Shown: positions 15,923 through 25,362 of the stretch, piece by piece
Position numbering within the stretch: position 1 is the first letter of the stretch
Layout: each line of letters starts with the position of its first letter
Assembly: GCF_036195325.1 (NCBI RefSeq)
Contig: NZ_CP108101.1
Location: forward strand, 1,674,001 to 1,738,000
DNA length: 64,000 nt
Direction: 5' to 3'
DNA from: Streptomyces sp. NBC_00234
GTDB lineage: Bacteria; Actinomycetota; Actinomycetes; Streptomycetales; Streptomycetaceae
Notes under the pieces: generated by a model
Told to the model about the DNA's origin: nothing
Database searches by the model: none
The model's input: only the letters and a program-made list of their open reading frames with translations
Program-made: the position numbers and the translations under genes

Positions 15923-17557
15923 GTGAGCGAAGTGCCGGGCAACGAACGAGTGATCGCGGGGCGTTACCGCCTGCTGGGCCCCCTGGGCCAGGGCGGGATG
16001 GGCGTCGTCTGGCGGGCGCGCGACGAGGTACTGGGGCGCGAGGTCGCCGTGAAGGAGGTACGGCCGCCCGCCGGGCTCCCGGGCCCGGACGTGCAGCGGC
16101 TCTGCACCCGCCTCGAACGGGAGGCGTGGGCGGCGGCCCGGATCTCGCACCGCAACGTCGTGACCGTGTACGACGTGGCCACCGAGGACGCGCGGCCGTG
16201 GATCGTCATGGAGCTCGTCCGGGGGCTCTCGCTCTCCGAGGTGCTGGACGCCGACGGCCCCCTGCCGCCGCAGCGGGCGGCGCACATCGGCGCGGAGGTC
16301 CTGGCGGCCCTGCGCGGCGCCCATGACTCCGGGGTGCTGCACCGTGACGTGAAACCCGGCAACGTCCTGCTCTGCAACGACGGCCGGGTGGTACTGACCG
16401 ACTTCGGCATCGCCGTGGTGGAGGGGTCGTCGGCCCTCACCATGACGGGCGAGCTGATCGGCTCACCGGAATTCCTTGCGCCGGAGCGCGCGCTGGGGCG
16501 CACGCCGGGGCCCGAATCCGACCTCTGGTCGCTCGGAGTGCTTCTGTACGCCGCGACCGAAGGCAACTCCCCGTTCCGGCAGAACACCCCTCTGAGCACC
16601 CTGCGTGCCGTGGTCGACGAGGAACTGCCGCCGCCACGCAGGGCGGGTGCGCTCGCACCGGTCATCGAGGCCCTCCTGCGCAAGGATCCGGCCGAACGGC
16701 TGGAGGCAGGAGAGGCCGAGCGTCTGCTGCGGGCCGTGGCCGGCGGGAGCACCCGGACGACGGTCGTCCCGCAGGCGTCCGGCCCGTCGGGCCCGACCGT
16801 GACGGCGATGACACCCCTGCCGGGCTCCGGACCGCGCACGGCGCCCACCCCCGTACCCCACCCTTCCGGCCCTCCGCCTCCCGGCGGCCCGCGCCGGGCC
16901 GGTGCGGCTGCGGCCCTGGGCATGGCGGTACTGCTCGCGGTGGGCGCGATCGTATGGGCACTCACGAACGACAAAGGGAAGGACCCGGGAACCACGGGCG
17001 CGGGCGCGACGACCAGTGCTCCGGCCGCGGTCACGAGCACCCCGGACGAGCCTGCCGCGAGCACTCCGGGGACGTCGCCCGCGAGCACCCGCCGGGGCGG
17101 CGGCGGGGGAACGGACGAGGGCGGCGGCCACGGCGGAACCACGGAGCGACCTCAGTCGGTGACGGTGTACGCGACGGCGGTGCGCGGCCGTTACGAGGGC
17201 GCGTGCCCGCCACCGCGGGAGCTGGCACCGGCGGTCAGCGCGGCGGTCACGGTGGGACGTACGCCGGTGACGGTCGAGTACCGCTGGACCCTCAAGGAGG
17301 GGACGGGCTCCGACCCGGGCTGGAAGTCCCTGTACTTCGCCGCGGGCGACAGGAGGACGAAGCAGGTGTCCCACACGGAGCTGACGTACCTGCAGGACGA
17401 ACCGCCCGGGACCACCTACCGGGGGACGGTCGTCCTGGAGGTCCGCGCTCCCGTCGCCGTCACGTCGAACGGCGTGGAGTACACGGTGACCTGCGAGGGG
17501 GAGACCCCGACGGACGGAGCCTCCCACCCGACGGCCGAGGAGTCGGCCGGGCAGTGA
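15923..17557 (+). CDS. Membrane-anchored Ser/Thr protein kinase
   Basis: 544 aa from a GTG with GGGGGA ahead. The Hanks-type kinase domain spans residues 15-270: glycine loop GQGGMGVVW (22-30), Lys44, HRDVKPGN (140-147), DFG (160-162), and SPEFLAPE. A Pro/Thr-rich linker follows, then one transmembrane helix (about 327-347) and an extracytoplasmic Thr/Ala/Pro-rich stretch ending in a roughly 120-residue domain without PASTA repeats. The outer domain probably senses an unknown signal and I cannot name its fold. No phosphatase or FHA gene is adjacent. Confidence 0.94.
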   Translation: MSEVPGNERVIAGRYRLLGPLGQGGMGVVWRARDEVLGREVAVKEVRPPAGLPGPDVQRLCTRLEREAWAAARISHRNVVTVYDVATEDARPWIVMELVRGLSLSEVLDADGPLPPQRAAHIGAEVLAALRGAHDSGVLHRDVKPGNVLLCNDGRVVLTDFGIAVVEGSSALTMTGELIGSPEFLAPERALGRTPGPESDLWSLGVLLYAATEGNSPFRQNTPLSTLRAVVDEELPPPRRAGALAPVIEALLRKDPAERLEAGEAERLLRAVAGGSTRTTVVPQASGPSGPTVTAMTPLPGSGPRTAPTPVPHPSGPPPPGGPRRAGAAAALGMAVLLAVGAIVWALTNDKGKDPGTTGAGATTSAPAAVTSTPDEPAASTPGTSPASTRRGGGGGTDEGGGHGGTTERPQSVTVYATAVRGRYEGACPPPRELAPAVSAAVTVGRTPVTVEYRWTLKEGTGSDPGWKSLYFAAGDRRTKQVSHTELTYLQDEPPGTTYRGTVVLEVRAPVAVTSNGVEYTVTCEGETPTDGASHPTAEESAGQ

Positions 17558-17588
17558 CCGAGCGGTGCGCGTGCGGGTGCGGGTGCGG

Positions 17589-18395
17589 CTAGTCCGCCGC
17601 GTTCATGGCCGGCAGGTAGCCGCCGGACTGTCCGGCCGCGGTGGGGTGGTAGGACTCGCCGATGTTCAGCCAGTTCACACTGTGCAGCCAGGCGCTGCCG
17701 GAGCAGATCTCGTGACCGGTGAAGGGCGGCCTGACGTCGGCGAAGGTGAAGCCGTGGTTGGCGGCGCGCTTGGCGGTGGCGGCGTTGAGGTAGTCGGAGG
17801 CGCCGTTGATGGCGGCGCGCTCGTTCTCGCTGAGGCCGGCGATGCAACTGCCGCCGAGCTGGTAGAAGCGGGGGTAGCCGAGGACGACGACGTGGGCCGC
17901 GGGGGCTTTGGCGCTGATCGCCGAATACACCGTGTCGAGCCTGCCGGGCAGGGTCGAGTCGACGTAGGCGCGGGCCGTGGCGACCCGGCTGAGACAGGTG
18001 GCCTCCGACTGGAGGACGCAGGTGGTCATGACGTCGGCGAAGCCCGCGTCGTTGCCGCCGATGGAGATCGAGACCAGGTCGGTCGAGGAGTTCAGCGGGC
18101 CGAGCTGGCCGGCCGTCACATCGTTCGTGCGAGCGCCCGAGCACGCGGTGAAGGCGAACGAGGAGGGCGAGTTGGCGGCGGCCCACAGCGACGGGTAGGC
18201 GCGGGTGCTGCGCTTGCAGTCGCCGCTGGAGCTGATGTAGCTGCCGGCGCCGACTCCGGACGAGTAGGAGTCGCCGAGCGCGACGTAGTCGCCGGCCGCC
18301 GATGCGGCGGCCTGAGCGGCGCCCGCCCCGGTGAGGGCGAGGACTGCGCCGAACAGGAGAGAGGACGAGAACGCCACGAGTCTGGACATTTTCAT
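17589..18395 (-). CDS. Secreted SGNH/GDSL-family lipase/esterase
   Basis: 268 aa with a signal peptide (about 1-30, cleaved near AQA|AAS). Block I GDSYSSG puts the nucleophile at Ser43, block III GGND is at 113-116, and the C-terminal SYHPTAAGQ block supplies the catalytic His. The layout and the several cysteines match the extracellular lipases of S. rimosus and S. coelicolor. It hydrolyses acyl esters outside the cell. It stands alone, with a separate divergent gene beyond the 200-bp upstream gap. Confidence 0.93.
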   Translation of the reverse strand: MKMSRLVAFSSSLLFGAVLALTGAGAAQAAASAAGDYVALGDSYSSGVGAGSYISSSGDCKRSTRAYPSLWAAANSPSSFAFTACSGARTNDVTAGQLGPLNSSTDLVSISIGGNDAGFADVMTTCVLQSEATCLSRVATARAYVDSTLPGRLDTVYSAISAKAPAAHVVVLGYPRFYQLGGSCIAGLSENERAAINGASDYLNAATAKRAANHGFTFADVRPPFTGHEICSGSAWLHSVNWLNIGESYHPTAAGQSGGYLPAMNAAD

Positions 18396-18593
18396 GGGAC
18401 CTCCGTGAGCAGGGTTTCTGCGTTACTCCGTGGTAGCAGTACCCCCGGCATCTTTGGAAGTGTTCATGCCAAGAACATTGGACGAGTGCTTCATGACGCC
18501 CCCTTGATTCCGCGTCACGTCGGAGCAGTGCGCACGGCACGGGCTGACGAAACACGGGTGCACCGGATGGCCCCGTGCCGGATCATGGTCGCC

Positions 18594-19688
18594 ATGTCTG
18601 CCAACCCCGAGTCCGCTCTGCCGATCCGGCTCAATGTCGACGACAGCGATTCACCGGCCGACGTCGTCGACGCGCTGTTCCTCGGCCGTTTCGCGACGGG
18701 CGAGCAGCCGTACTCGCACAGTTCCTCCCTCGACCGCGTCAAGAAGGCGGCGACCCTGCTGCCCCCGGCCGCCTCGGTACTGCGGGCCGCGCGCGACGAC
18801 GACCGCAGCGCCACGCTCGCCGAGGGCGAGGGATGGACGCTCCTGATCTCCCGGTGGAACCGCGGCGCCGATGTCACGGTCACCGCGACCAGTCCCGAAC
18901 TGGCCGAAAAAGTCCTGTCACAGGCGACGGAAGGTGCCCAGGACGAACCCGAACCGCAGCCCGAGAACGTGACCATGGGCTTCTGGTACGTCTCTCCCCG
19001 CCGCGGCCCGCACCGCACCACCCGGCAGATCGCCGCCGGGACGTGGGAGGACGTCCGCCGCAACTACACGGCTCCGGTGGCCGATGCGATGGACAGCCTG
19101 ATGAAGGTCACCCCCGACGACATCGCGGGCCGGCTCCTCCTGCTGCACGGCCCTCCCGGCACGGGCAAGACCTCCGCGCTGCGTACGCTCGCCCGGTCCT
19201 GGCGGGACTGGTGCCAGGTCGACTGTGTACTCGATCCGGAGCGGCTCTTCAACGACGTCGGCTATCTGATGGACATCGCGATCGGCGAGGACGACGGAAC
19301 CTCGAAGGAGCGGTGGCGGCTGCTGCTCCTGGAGGACTGCGACGAGCTGATCCGCGGCGAGGCCAAGCACACGGCGGGCCAGGCGCTCTCCCGGCTCCTG
19401 AACCTGACGGACGGTCTGCTGGGCCAGGGGCGCAACGTGCTGGTCGGGGTGACCACCAACGAGGACCTGGAGCGGCTCCACCCGGCGGTCGTCAGGCCCG
19501 GCCGCTGCCTGGCCCGGATCGAGGTGGGTCCGCTGACCCGCGAGGAGTCGGTCTCGTGGCTGGGCGGCGACGAGGGGCTCGGCCGGGAGGGCACGACGCT
19601 CGCCGAGCTGTACGCCCTGCGGCGCGGCACCGGTCCCGCGTCGGTACCGAAGCAGGACGCGGGCGCGGACTCGGGGCTGTACCTCTGA
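18594..19688 (+). CDS. DUF5925 and AAA ATPase domain protein
   Basis: 364 aa. Residues 1-110 form the DUF5925 domain (PIRLNVDDSDSPADVVDALF). Residues about 175-340 are an AAA+ ATPase: Walker A GPPGTGKTS (186-194), Walker B LLLLEDCDE (243-251), TTNE sensor, and RPGR (301-304). It probably remodels a protein partner in the cytoplasm; none is known. The start is uncertain: the ATG at 18594 gives the family-typical MSANPESALPIRLN, but in-frame ATGs lie at 18585 and 18567 and none has a good ribosome site. Confidence 0.88.
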   Translation: MSANPESALPIRLNVDDSDSPADVVDALFLGRFATGEQPYSHSSSLDRVKKAATLLPPAASVLRAARDDDRSATLAEGEGWTLLISRWNRGADVTVTATSPELAEKVLSQATEGAQDEPEPQPENVTMGFWYVSPRRGPHRTTRQIAAGTWEDVRRNYTAPVADAMDSLMKVTPDDIAGRLLLLHGPPGTGKTSALRTLARSWRDWCQVDCVLDPERLFNDVGYLMDIAIGEDDGTSKERWRLLLLEDCDELIRGEAKHTAGQALSRLLNLTDGLLGQGRNVLVGVTTNEDLERLHPAVVRPGRCLARIEVGPLTREESVSWLGGDEGLGREGTTLAELYALRRGTGPASVPKQDAGADSGLYL

Positions 19689-19698
19689 CTCCCCCGGT

Positions 19699-19720
19699 GG
19701 GCGGGGAATCGTGCCCGCCC
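19699..19720. terminator. Hairpin between convergent genes
   Basis: GGGCGGG (19699-19705) pairs with CCCGCCC (19714-19720) in the 68-bp gap between the AAA ATPase gene and the minus-strand gntR. Confidence 0.45.
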
Positions 19721-19756
19721 GGCGGTCGAGGGCACGCGCGGCCCCCGCCACGCCGG

Positions 19757-20131
19757 TCAGTCCACGTAGACCGCCCGCACCGCGTCCTCGGCGAGGGACA
19801 GGGCCTCGGCCCGCGACAGCCCGAGCCGCCTCGCCTGTTCCGCGTACTCCTGCGCGGCAGCCGCCGCCTTGCGGTCCGCCGCGTCCCCCGCCGCGGCGAC
19901 GAAGGTGCCGTTGCGGCCACGGGTCTCGATCACCCCGTCGGCCTCCAGCGCCCGGTACGCCTTGGCGACGGTGTTGGCGGCCAGGCCCAGTTCCTCGGCG
20001 AAGCCGCGTACGGTCGGCAGCTTGTAGCCGACGGGCAGGGCGCCGGAGCGGGCCTGTTCGGAGATCTGCGTGCGCACCTGCTCGTACGGTGCGGTGGCGG
20101 CGTCCGGGTCAAGAGCGATCTTCAGGGTCAC
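19757..20131 (-). CDS. Small GntR regulator, YtrA-type
   Basis: 124 aa from a GTG at 20131 with GGGGGA about 11 nt upstream. The winged helix spans residues 15-80 (PYEQVRTQISEQARSG, LPTVRGFAEELGLAANTVAK, DGVIETRGRNGTFVA). Only a short helical tail follows, as in the YtrA subfamily, which usually controls a neighbouring ABC transporter. No transporter is next to it here; the divergent neighbour 70 bp away is an acetyltransferase. Confidence 0.88.
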   Translation of the reverse strand: MTLKIALDPDAATAPYEQVRTQISEQARSGALPVGYKLPTVRGFAEELGLAANTVAKAYRALEADGVIETRGRNGTFVAAAGDAADRKAAAAAQEYAEQARRLGLSRAEALSLAEDAVRAVYVD

Positions 20132-20200
20132 CGCACGATTGTCCCCCACCGCCGGAAATTCGGAGGCGTCCTGCGGCGCGCTCCGCGTAGCCTCCGGCGC

Positions 20201-21121
20201 ATGACTGTGATCGTTCGCGATTTCCGGCCCGCCGACGCGGAAGCGTGGGTGGAGGTGCGGCGTGCCGCACTGCCGTACATGGTGACCACCGCCGAGCAGG
20301 TCGCCTTCGACCTGGCGAGCGCGCACCCCGACAAGCGGTACCGCCTGCTCGTCGCCGAGGAGGACGGGGAGATCATCGGCACGGCGCAGGTCGGCATCTC
20401 CTACGACACTCCGGAGCCCGGTCAGGGCTTCTGCAATCCGTACACCCGCCCGGACCGTCTCGGGCGCGGGGCGGGCTCCCTGCTGCTGAGCACCGCCGAG
20501 GGATATCTGGCCGAGACCGGCGCGGTCGCGGTCTACACATGGGTGCTCGACGAGCCGGCCAACCGTGAGTTCGCGCGCAGGCGCGGCTATGTGGCGAGCC
20601 GGCCGGCGCACTTCCTCCACCTCGATCTGGCGAACGGCACCCTGCCGGCACGCCAGGAGGTTCCCGCCGGGGTCGAGTTGCGTACGGCCGCCGACTTCGC
20701 CGACGACCCGCGACAGCTGTTCGAGGCCGACGCGGAGGTCACGGCGGACGAGCCGAGCGACACCCCCATGGAGCTCACGGACTACGAGGACTGGCTGAAC
20801 CACACCTGGCGCCATCCCGGCCTGGACCGTGAACTCACCTCGGTCGCGGTGGTGGACGGGACGGTGGCGGCCTTCAGCGCGGCCACCACCGACGGACTGA
20901 CCCGCTACTCCTCGGGCATGACCGGCACCCGGCGGGCCTACCGCGGCCGGGGCCTCGCGAAGCTCGTCAAGAACGATTCCCTGCACCGGGCCAGGGCCGC
21001 GGGATACACGGACGCCTACACCGGCAACGACGCGGACAACGCCCCGATGCTGGCGGTCAACACCTGGTTCGGCTACGAGATCTGTGCCACGGAGGTACGT
21101 CATGTCCGTACGTTCGTCTGA
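20201..21121 (+). CDS. Tandem-GNAT acetyltransferase
   Basis: 306 aa with two GNAT folds. The first (1-150) carries TRPDRLGRGAGSLLLSTAEG; the second (160-306) carries TGTRRAYRGRGLAKLVKND, the Q/RxxGxG/A acetyl-CoA-binding motif, and ends with the asparagine-rich NDADNAPMLAVNTWFGYE typical of the family. The substrate is unknown; such double-GNAT proteins include aminoglycoside and mycothiol-type enzymes. The next gene starts inside its 3' end. Confidence 0.88.
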   Translation: MTVIVRDFRPADAEAWVEVRRAALPYMVTTAEQVAFDLASAHPDKRYRLLVAEEDGEIIGTAQVGISYDTPEPGQGFCNPYTRPDRLGRGAGSLLLSTAEGYLAETGAVAVYTWVLDEPANREFARRRGYVASRPAHFLHLDLANGTLPARQEVPAGVELRTAADFADDPRQLFEADAEVTADEPSDTPMELTDYEDWLNHTWRHPGLDRELTSVAVVDGTVAAFSAATTDGLTRYSSGMTGTRRAYRGRGLAKLVKNDSLHRARAAGYTDAYTGNDADNAPMLAVNTWFGYEICATEVRHVRTFV

Positions 21122-21602
21122 GCCGGCCGGCCTGGTCGTCGCCCTCACGAAGGCGGGCCGGACCAAGATCCGTTACCCGGCGGACCTGGTCCGCGACGAC
21201 GGCAACCGCGTGACGGTACGGGCGCCCTGGGCGGCGCCCGGAGTCCGGGACTTCGGCTTCGTACGGTTCGAGCCGGGCGATGTCTTCACCGAGCACTATT
21301 GGCGCGACCGCTGGTTCGCGGTGAAGGAGGTCCGCACCGGAGACGGAGGGCTGAAGGGCTGGTACTGCGACGTGACCCGCCCGGCCGTGCTGCGCGACGG
21401 CGAACTGCTGGTCGAGGACCTGGATCTCGACCTGTGGGTGTCGGCGGACGGCTCGTCCGTCCTCCGCCTGGACGAGGACGAGTTCGAGGAGAGCGGCCTG
21501 GCCGACCGGGACCCGGAGGCGGCACGGGCGGCGAGCCTGGCCCTCGACGAGCTGGAACACCTCGCCCGCACGGAGGGCCTGACCGGGCTGCTGGCCCCGT
21601 AG
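21102..21602 (+). CDS. DUF402 domain protein
   Basis: 166 aa. The ATG at 21102 overlaps the acetyltransferase stop by 20 bp and has GGAGG 6 nt ahead, so the two are coupled. DUF402 features are present: YWRDRWFAVKEV, GWYCDVTRPAVLRDGEL, DLDLDLWVSADG, and the acidic cluster DEDEFEESGLADRDPEAA. Family members are related to FomD and to small nucleotide phosphatases that use acidic metal ligands. The substrate is unknown. Confidence 0.85.
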   Translation: MSVRSSEPAGLVVALTKAGRTKIRYPADLVRDDGNRVTVRAPWAAPGVRDFGFVRFEPGDVFTEHYWRDRWFAVKEVRTGDGGLKGWYCDVTRPAVLRDGELLVEDLDLDLWVSADGSSVLRLDEDEFEESGLADRDPEAARAASLALDELEHLARTEGLTGLLAP

Positions 21603-21616
21603 GCGAACACCGGGCC

Positions 21617-21649
21617 GTCCGGTGGCCGAGGCCGACTGGGCCACCGGAC
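21617..21649. terminator. Bidirectional hairpin terminator
   Basis: GTCCGGTGGCC (21617-21627) and GGCCACCGGAC (21639-21649) form a perfect 11-bp stem with an 11-nt loop, in the gap between the convergent DUF402 and methyltransferase-NUDIX genes. Confidence 0.7.
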
Positions 21650-21657
21650 AGCTCGGG

Positions 21658-22761
21658 TCAGCGGCTCGTCCCCCCGCCGCTCGGCGTCAGTGGAACCGCC
21701 CGTCGCGGGCCCCGTGCCTCGTACGCGACGGGGTCGCCGTCCTCGTGCCAGTGGATCAGGAAGCGCTCCCCCGCCCGGTAGCTGTCCAGCCCCGCGCGGC
21801 AGTAGGCGACCATGTCGTCGGGGAGGGCGTCCAGTTCGGCCCAGGTCAGTTCCGAGCACTTGTCGGGTTCGGCGTTGCGCGGCGGGCGGGCCGGGTCGTA
21901 CTCCGCCTCGAAGAACCAGCCGATGCGCGGGGCACCGCCGGGGCCCCGGTGCTGCATGACCAGGGCCACCCGCAGCTCGGCCGGGTCCAGGACGACACCG
22001 ATCTCCTCGGCCGCCTCACGGATCATCGCCTCGCGGACGTCCTCTCCGCCCTCCACGTGACCGGACGGCGCGTGGAGCAGGCCGTCCGCGTATCCCGTGC
22101 CGGCGCGGCGGGCGAGCAGGACCTCGGAGCCGCGTCGCAGGACGAGATGGACGTCGACGACCTCGCTGTGCCGGTGCGGCGGCCGGATGTGCGCGAGCAC
22201 GGCATACCGCTCGTCGTCGACCCGCTTGCCCCAGAGGGCCGGGTCGCCGGAGAGGCTCTCGTGGTGGACGCGCTCGGCGAGCGGTGCGAGCAGCCCGGTC
22301 AGTCGCCCGGCCGGGATGCCCGCGCCGCCCCAGACCCCTTCGACCAGCACGAGCCGGCCCCCGGGCCGCAGCAGACCGAACCAGTGGCGCAGGGCGCCCG
22401 CCGGGTCGGGCAGCAGCCACACCACGTGGCGGGCCAGGATCACGTCGAACCGGCGGTCACCGACCGGAGGCCGGCCCGCGTCCCCGACCAGCACCTCGGC
22501 GCCGGTCCCGGCGAGCTTGTCCCGGGCCCGGTCCGCCATCCTCGGCGAGGCGTCAACGGCCGTCACCCGGTGGCCCTGTTCGGCGGCGAGCAGCGAAAGG
22601 CTTCCGGTTCCGCACCCGAGGTCGAGGACGTCGGAGTCCGTGCCGGGCAGCCAGGTCTCCAGCCGCCGCGCCCAGGCCGCGCGGACCGCGGGGTCGAGCA
22701 GCCCGTGGTCGGGGTCCTGGTCGAAGGATTCGGCGGCGGCATCCCAGTCGATCGTCGTCAT
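21658..22761 (-). CDS. Bifunctional SAM-dependent methyltransferase / NUDIX hydrolase
   Basis: 367 aa. Residues 1-200 are a class I methyltransferase: motif I VLDLGCGTGSLSLL, ARHVVWLLPDPAGAL and LLRPGGRLVLVEG. Residues about 220-350 are a NUDIX domain with a complete box, GHVEGGEDVREAMIREAAEE followed by IG. The fusion joins methyl transfer to hydrolysis of a nucleoside-diphosphate-linked compound, or links two housekeeping activities; neither substrate is known. The start at 22761 matches the methyltransferase N-terminus (TTIDWDAAAESFDQDP). The upstream GNAT gene on the same strand is 36 bp away. Confidence 0.9.
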   Translation of the reverse strand: MTTIDWDAAAESFDQDPDHGLLDPAVRAAWARRLETWLPGTDSDVLDLGCGTGSLSLLAAEQGHRVTAVDASPRMADRARDKLAGTGAEVLVGDAGRPPVGDRRFDVILARHVVWLLPDPAGALRHWFGLLRPGGRLVLVEGVWGGAGIPAGRLTGLLAPLAERVHHESLSGDPALWGKRVDDERYAVLAHIRPPHRHSEVVDVHLVLRRGSEVLLARRAGTGYADGLLHAPSGHVEGGEDVREAMIREAAEEIGVVLDPAELRVALVMQHRGPGGAPRIGWFFEAEYDPARPPRNAEPDKCSELTWAELDALPDDMVAYCRAGLDSYRAGERFLIHWHEDGDPVAYEARGPRRAVPLTPSGGGTSR

Positions 22762-22772
22762 GGGTCCGATGG

Positions 22773-22790
22773 TGTCAGCCGCCACTGACA
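22773..22790. promoter_or_regulatory. Inverted repeat between two minus-strand genes
   Basis: TGTCAG-CCGCCA-CTGACA, perfect 6-bp arms, lies in the 36-bp gap between the GNAT stop and the methyltransferase-NUDIX start. It may be a small operator or an attenuating hairpin. Confidence 0.3.
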
Positions 22791-22797
22791 ACGGCGG

Positions 22798-23262
22798 TCA
22801 GTCCGTGAGCCGCTTGCGGTAGTGGAAGCGGTCGTACGGTCCGTCCACGCGCCGCTCCACCAGCTCGTACCCGTACCGCGGGTACATCTTCTGGTTCTCC
22901 CACATCAGGGCGTTCGTGCAGAGCCGGACCTCGGGGAGGCCGAGGGTGCGCGCGTGGGCGTCGGTGAAGGCGAGAAGGCGCCGGCCGACCCCCCGGCCCG
23001 CCGCGTCCGGGTGGACGGCGATGCTCTCCAGGAAGAGGTGGTCCTCGTGCGGGACGAGGACCAGCACGCCGACGACGTCCGGGGCGCCGGTGACGTACAC
23101 GTGTCCCGCGGCGACGTCCGCCGCGTGGTCCGCCTCCATGGGGGCCGGGACGACGCCGATGCGGGCGATGTAGTGGCGGAACGCGGCATCGATGACGGCC
23201 CGTACGGCGGGCACGTCGGCGGGGGTGGCGGCACGGATCCCGTCGGCCGGGGCAGCTGTCAT
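22798..23262 (-). CDS. GNAT-family N-acetyltransferase
   Basis: 154 aa, the usual size. The acetyl-CoA motif is VHPDAAGRGVGRRLLAFTDA at about residues 82-101; the preceding strand is HLFLESIAV and the final block is NQKMYPRYGYELVERR. The substrate is unknown. It lies immediately upstream of the methyltransferase-NUDIX gene in the same direction and may share its transcript. Confidence 0.88.
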   Translation of the reverse strand: MTAAPADGIRAATPADVPAVRAVIDAAFRHYIARIGVVPAPMEADHAADVAAGHVYVTGAPDVVGVLVLVPHEDHLFLESIAVHPDAAGRGVGRRLLAFTDAHARTLGLPEVRLCTNALMWENQKMYPRYGYELVERRVDGPYDRFHYRKRLTD

Positions 23263-23325
23263 GGGGTCACGGTACGAGGGGGCCGCCCGTGTCGTACCGG
23301 GTGACCCCCTCTCGTACGGCCGTGT

Positions 23326-24825
23326 CTACTTCTCGGCCGCCGCCCTGCGTCGTATCACCAGCTTCTTCACCAGGGGCCAGGCCAGGATCAGGACGACCAC
23401 CGCGTACACCGTCACGGAGAACGGCGTGTCGACCAGGCCCGAGACGCTGCCGTCACTGATCTGGAGCGCCCGCCGCAGCTGCTGTTCGGCGGCCGGGCCG
23501 AGGATGACACCGATCACCGCGGGCAGCACCGGCAGTCCGTACCTCCGCATGCCGAGCCCGATCAGGCCGATGACCAGCAGGATCACCAGGTCGAAGGACT
23601 CGCCGCCGACCGCGTACGCACCGACGGCGGCGAAGAACAGGATGCCCGCGTAGAGGTACGGGCGCGGGATGCGCAGCAGCTTCGCCCAGAGCGGGGCGAG
23701 CGGCAGGTTGAGGGCGAGCAGCAGCACCATGCCTACGAAGAGGGAGGCGATGAGGCCCCAGACCAGTTCCGGTTCGCGCTCGAAGAGGAGCGGGCCGGGC
23801 TGGATGCCGTACTGCTGGAACGCGGCCAGCATCACCGCGGCGACGGCGGTGGTGGGGAGGCCGAGGGTGAGCATCGAGACGAGGGTTCCCGCGGCGGATG
23901 CGGAGGCCGCCGACTCCGGGCCTGCGACGCCTTCGATGGCGCCCTTGCCGAACTCGTCGCGGTGCTTGGACAGCCGCTTCTCCGTGACGTACGAGAGGAA
24001 CGTGGGTATCTCCGCGCCGCCCGCCGGGATCGCGCCGAAGGGGAAGCCGATGACGGGGCCGCGCAGCCAGGACTTCCAGGTGCGCCGGACGTCCTCCTTG
24101 CCGAGCCACGGGCGGCCGACGGGGATCGCCTCCCCGGAGGAGCGACGCAGGTGCGCGGCGACCCAGAGGGCCTCGCCGATGGCGAAGAGGCCGACCGCGA
24201 CGATCACGACGTCCACCCCGTCGGCCAGTTGGAGCGAGCCGAAGGTGAGCCGCTGCTGCCCGGTCATCTGGTCGAGGCCGACCAGACCGATGGTGAGACC
24301 GACGAGGAGGGAGGCGAGACCGCGGATGCGGGAGGACCCGAGGACGGAGGTGACGGCGATGAAGGCCAGCACCATGATCGCGAAGTAGTCGGGTGCGCCG
24401 ATGCCGACGGCGAGCGAGGCGATGGTCGGGGCGAGGACGACGAGCAGGATCGTGCCGATCATGCCGCCGGCGAAGTGGCCGATCGCGGCGGCGGCGAGTG
24501 CCTGCGGCCCGCGCCCCGCCTTCGCCATCGGATGTCCTTCCATCGCGGCGACGACGGCCGCGCTCTCCCCGGGGGTGTTGAGAAGGATGGAGGTGGTGGA
24601 GCCGCCGAACATCGCCCCGTAGTAGATCCCGGCGAACATGATGAAGGCACCGGTCGGTTCTAGTCCGTACGTCACCGGCAGCAGGAGCGCCACGGCCATG
24701 GCCGGGCCGATGCCGGGGAGCACACCGATCGCCGTGCCCAGCAGGACGCCGAGGGCGGCCCAGAGCAGATTGACGGGCGTGAGCGCCGTACCGAAGCCGT
24801 CGAGGAGGGAGTTGAGGGAATCCAT
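23326..24825 (-). CDS. tctA: Tripartite tricarboxylate transporter, large permease subunit
   Basis: 499 aa with about eleven membrane segments. TctA hallmarks are [24 protein letters not shown] N-terminal motif (here [20 protein letters not shown]), [40 protein letters not shown], and [16 protein letters not shown]. It is the main channel of a solute-binding-protein-dependent, ion-driven carrier for citrate-like acids. It is the last gene of tctC-tctB-tctA; the tctB stop is 3 bp upstream of its ATG. Confidence 0.95.
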   Translation of the reverse strand: MDSLNSLLDGFGTALTPVNLLWAALGVLLGTAIGVLPGIGPAMAVALLLPVTYGLEPTGAFIMFAGIYYGAMFGGSTTSILLNTPGESAAVVAAMEGHPMAKAGRGPQALAAAAIGHFAGGMIGTILLVVLAPTIASLAVGIGAPDYFAIMVLAFIAVTSVLGSSRIRGLASLLVGLTIGLVGLDQMTGQQRLTFGSLQLADGVDVVIVAVGLFAIGEALWVAAHLRRSSGEAIPVGRPWLGKEDVRRTWKSWLRGPVIGFPFGAIPAGGAEIPTFLSYVTEKRLSKHRDEFGKGAIEGVAGPESAASASAAGTLVSMLTLGLPTTAVAAVMLAAFQQYGIQPGPLLFEREPELVWGLIASLFVGMVLLLALNLPLAPLWAKLLRIPRPYLYAGILFFAAVGAYAVGGESFDLVILLVIGLIGLGMRRYGLPVLPAVIGVILGPAAEQQLRRALQISDGSVSGLVDTPFSVTVYAVVVLILAWPLVKKLVIRRRAAAEK

Positions 24826-24828
24826 CGG

Positions 24829-25362
24829 TCAGAGCACCCCCATCAGCGGGCCGCCCGGCAGGGGGACTCCGAGCAGGTTGTCGAAGACGAAGTAGGTCAC
24901 GAGGGAGATTCCGGCCGCGATGAGCGGATCACGCGCGTAGTGGCGGCTGCCGAGCGCGTAGGCGGAACCCCAGAAGAGCAGGGCGCCGGAGACCGGGAAG
25001 CCGAGCGGGCCGATGAGGACGGCGTTGGCGAGGAAGACTCCGGTGAGCAGGAGCACCGTGCGCCAGTCGGCCGGTTCGCCGAGGTCGATGTCCTCGCCGC
25101 CCTCCGCCTCTCCCCGTCCGCCGCGCAGGACGTCGACGGCGAGGAGCACGGCGACGACCAGCAGTCCGGCGCCGACGACGAGGGGGACGGTCCTGGGGCC
25201 GACGGGGCCGCGCTGGGTGAGGTCGACGCTCATGGTGACGGCGTCGGAGAGGACGAGGACGCCGAGGGCCAGGAGCAGCACGCAGACGCCGAGTTCGGAG
25301 TGGTCGCGCAGCCAGCCGCCGCGCTTCGGGGCAGGGGCGGGTACGGGGGTCCCGGTGGTCAC
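24829..25362 (-). CDS. tctB: Tripartite tricarboxylate transporter, small permease subunit
   Basis: 177 aa from a GTG that overlaps the tctC stop (GTGA). It has four hydrophobic segments (ELGVCVLLLALGVLVLSDAV, VPLVVGAGLLVVAVLLAVDV, VLLLTGVFLANAVLIGPLGF and a C-terminal pair), the standard TctB layout. Between segments 2 and 3 is an acidic loop EAEGGEDIDLGEPADW. It pairs with TctA in the membrane. Confidence 0.88.
   Translation of the reverse strand: MTTGTPVPAPAPKRGGWLRDHSELGVCVLLLALGVLVLSDAVTMSVDLTQRGPVGPRTVPLVVGAGLLVVAVLLAVDVLRGGRGEAEGGEDIDLGEPADWRTVLLLTGVFLANAVLIGPLGFPVSGALLFWGSAYALGSRHYARDPLIAAGISLVTYFVFDNLLGVPLPGGPLMGVL

Noticed and set aside
17558..17588. Reiterated GCGGGTGCGG between the kinase and GDSL genes
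   Set aside because: Short low-complexity run of three units in a 31-bp gap; no hairpin or function is evident.
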